Assembly: GCA_025201845.1 (NCBI GenBank)
Contig: MU603994.1
Span: forward strand, 28,086 to 92,085
Reading direction: 5' to 3'
From: Martensiomyces pterosporus
Lineage: Eukaryota > Kickxellomycota > Kickxellomycetes > Kickxellales > Kickxellaceae
Length of the DNA: 64,000 nucleotides
The translations under genes were made by a program, and so were the position numbers. Numbering within the stretch: the first letter of the stretch is position 1; each line of letters opens with the position of its first letter. The notes under the pieces are model-generated. The model was given only the letters and a program-made list of their open reading frames with translations. It was not told the DNA's origin and ran no database searches. Below, in pieces: positions 63,273 to 64,000 of this stretch.

Positions 63273-63965
63273 CTACTTGCCGCGCCCCTTTCCCTTGCTG
63301 CTGCTGCTGCCGCCGCCTCGTTTGCTGCCGCCGCTAGCTCTGCTCCTACTCTTTGCGTTGCGCTCATGCCGCTTAGCCTTTGTCTCATATCTGAACTTTT
63401 TTGCCGGCATCTTCTTCGGCCGCTTCGCCTTCCCGCCGTCCTCCTCGCCATCGCCCTCGCTCTCATCAGCCTTCCTGCTCAGCTTGCGCTCCAGCTTGCT
63501 TGCCAGCGTCTGCGGCGTCCACTTCTTCTCCAGATCAGCCTCCTCGGCATCCAGGTTGGTCGGGTCGAAGTCCTTAATAACGGTAACGGTCGTGATCGAC
63601 GAATCGCCCCTCAACACCGACACATCCTTGCCGTCGTCCGACTCCTCTTCGTCGCTGCCGCTCTCCTCGGGGTCGGAGTCGGGGATCCCGTAGAACGCCT
63701 TGTTTTCGCGGATCTTCTGCGCCAGCAGTTCTTGCTGCTGCTCGCGCTTCTCCCGCCGCATCTCCAGCCGGTCCTCGCGCTCGCGCTCCTTGAGTTGCGC
63801 CATGGCCCGCTCGCGCCGCTCAACTTTGCGCTTGTGGAAGCCAGTGAGGAAGGTGCGCCGGGCCTTGGGGTCGAAGGCCACCTCCTCCACTTGCTCACGC
63901 CGGGCCTTGCGCTTCTTGGCGTAGGCCTTGTTTCCTGATGTCAGGAGCGTTGCGTTGTCAACCAT
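63273..63965 (-). CDS. RRP17: RRP17/NOL12-like nucleolar protein
   Basis: Nucleolar protein linked to 5' processing of pre-rRNA in the 60S pathway (yeast Rrp17, human NOL12). The 230 residues start MVDNATLLTSGNKAYAKKRK and carry the family block EVAFDPKARRTFLTGFHKRKVERRERAMAQLKEREREDRLE, an Arg/Glu helix, followed by an acidic linker (DSDPEESGSDEEESDD) and a Lys/Arg/Gly/Ser-rich tail. The signature is the FDPKARRTFLTGFHKRK run. The start is at the window edge side, well supported; the upstream leader continues to the end of the window. Confidence 0.9.
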   Translation of the reverse strand: MVDNATLLTSGNKAYAKKRKARREQVEEVAFDPKARRTFLTGFHKRKVERRERAMAQLKEREREDRLEMRREKREQQQELLAQKIRENKAFYGIPDSDPEESGSDEEESDDGKDVSVLRGDSSITTVTVIKDFDPTNLDAEEADLEKKWTPQTLASKLERKLSRKADESEGDGEEDGGKAKRPKKMPAKKFRYETKAKRHERNAKSRSRASGGSKRGGGSSSSKGKGRGK

Positions 63966-63980
63966 GGCTCTTTCCTGTCT

Positions 63981-64000
63981 GTGCTGTGCTGTGCTGTGCC
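63981..64000 (+). repeat. GTGCT pentanucleotide microsatellite at the window edge
   Basis: Three GTGCT units and a GTGCC end the window, in the 5' leader of the RRP17-like gene; the array may continue beyond the edge. Confidence 0.85.

Overview
This window is nuclear DNA of a filamentous, early-diverging fungus. The genes are eukaryotic, compact and mostly intron-poor. Introns have GTAAGT/GTANGN donors and short YAG acceptors. The gene set mixes core fungal genes (CYC8/SSN6, BDF-type BET protein, PMC1-type Ca2+-ATPase, SEC6, GID5, an ERT1/RDS2-like Zn2Cys6 factor) with genes missing from baker's yeast (TMCO1, CDK5RAP1, C9orf85-like, cyclin L, NKAP, U2AF35). That mix, the GC-rich codons and the CAG-rich glutamine tracts suggest a Zoopagomycota/Kickxellomycotina-like fungus (Coemansia relatives). 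This placement is inference; no marker gene was compared. I saw no mobile element, CRISPR array, rRNA or confident tRNA.

Layout. 0-9.6 kb: 3' part of CYC8 (+), RIO2 (-), an ERT1/RDS2-like regulator (+, one intron), TMCO1 (+), IMP4 (-, first coding exon is only the ATG). 9.9-24.7 kb: a C9orf85-like zinc protein (+), a long RGP1-like protein (+), an unrecognised acidic-tailed protein (-), a BET double-bromodomain protein (-), U2AF35 (+), a Nab2-type two-finger protein (-), then about 1.5 kb with two weak small-gene candidates. 24.7-40.8 kb: RFC1 with two BRCT domains (-), CDK5RAP1 (+), SEC6 (+), vacuolar-type Ca2+-ATPase (+), a seven-helix receptor-like protein (+), cyclin L (+). 40.9-50.9 kb: mitochondrial PheRS (-), a membrane-anchored USP-type deubiquitinase (+, three exons), proteasome alpha2 (+), GrpE/MGE1 (-), NKAP (+), a secreted protein with three dibasic cleavage sites (+), RPL10 (-). 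51.4-64 kb: SET/VPS75 histone chaperone (-, four exons), mitochondrial EF-G (-), ARMC8/GID5 (+), ALG2 (-), RBM22 (+), an NmrA-type reductase (+), RRP17/NOL12 (-).

The window is essentially housekeeping. Themes recur but the genes are not an operon: ribosome biogenesis (RIO2, IMP4, RRP17, RPL10), splicing (U2AF35, cyclin L, NKAP, RBM22), mitochondrial translation and import (PheRS, EF-G, MGE1), chromatin and replication (CYC8, BET, SET, RFC1), ubiquitin/proteasome (USP, alpha2, GID5) and the secretory/ER system (TMCO1, RGP1, SEC6, ALG2, Ca2+-ATPase). Many genes are divergent pairs sharing 350-1300 bp promoters (IMP4/C9orf85-like, BET/U2AF35, RFC1/CDK5RAP1, PheRS/USP, MGE1/NKAP, EF-G/GID5, ALG2/RBM22).

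The most interesting items are the repeated BRCT unit in RFC1, the three-nucleotide start-codon exon of IMP4, the secreted protein with regularly spaced dibasic sites, the acidic-tailed protein without a recognised family, and minisatellites inside the intron that splits the zinc-cluster gene. I found no convincing new multi-gene system.
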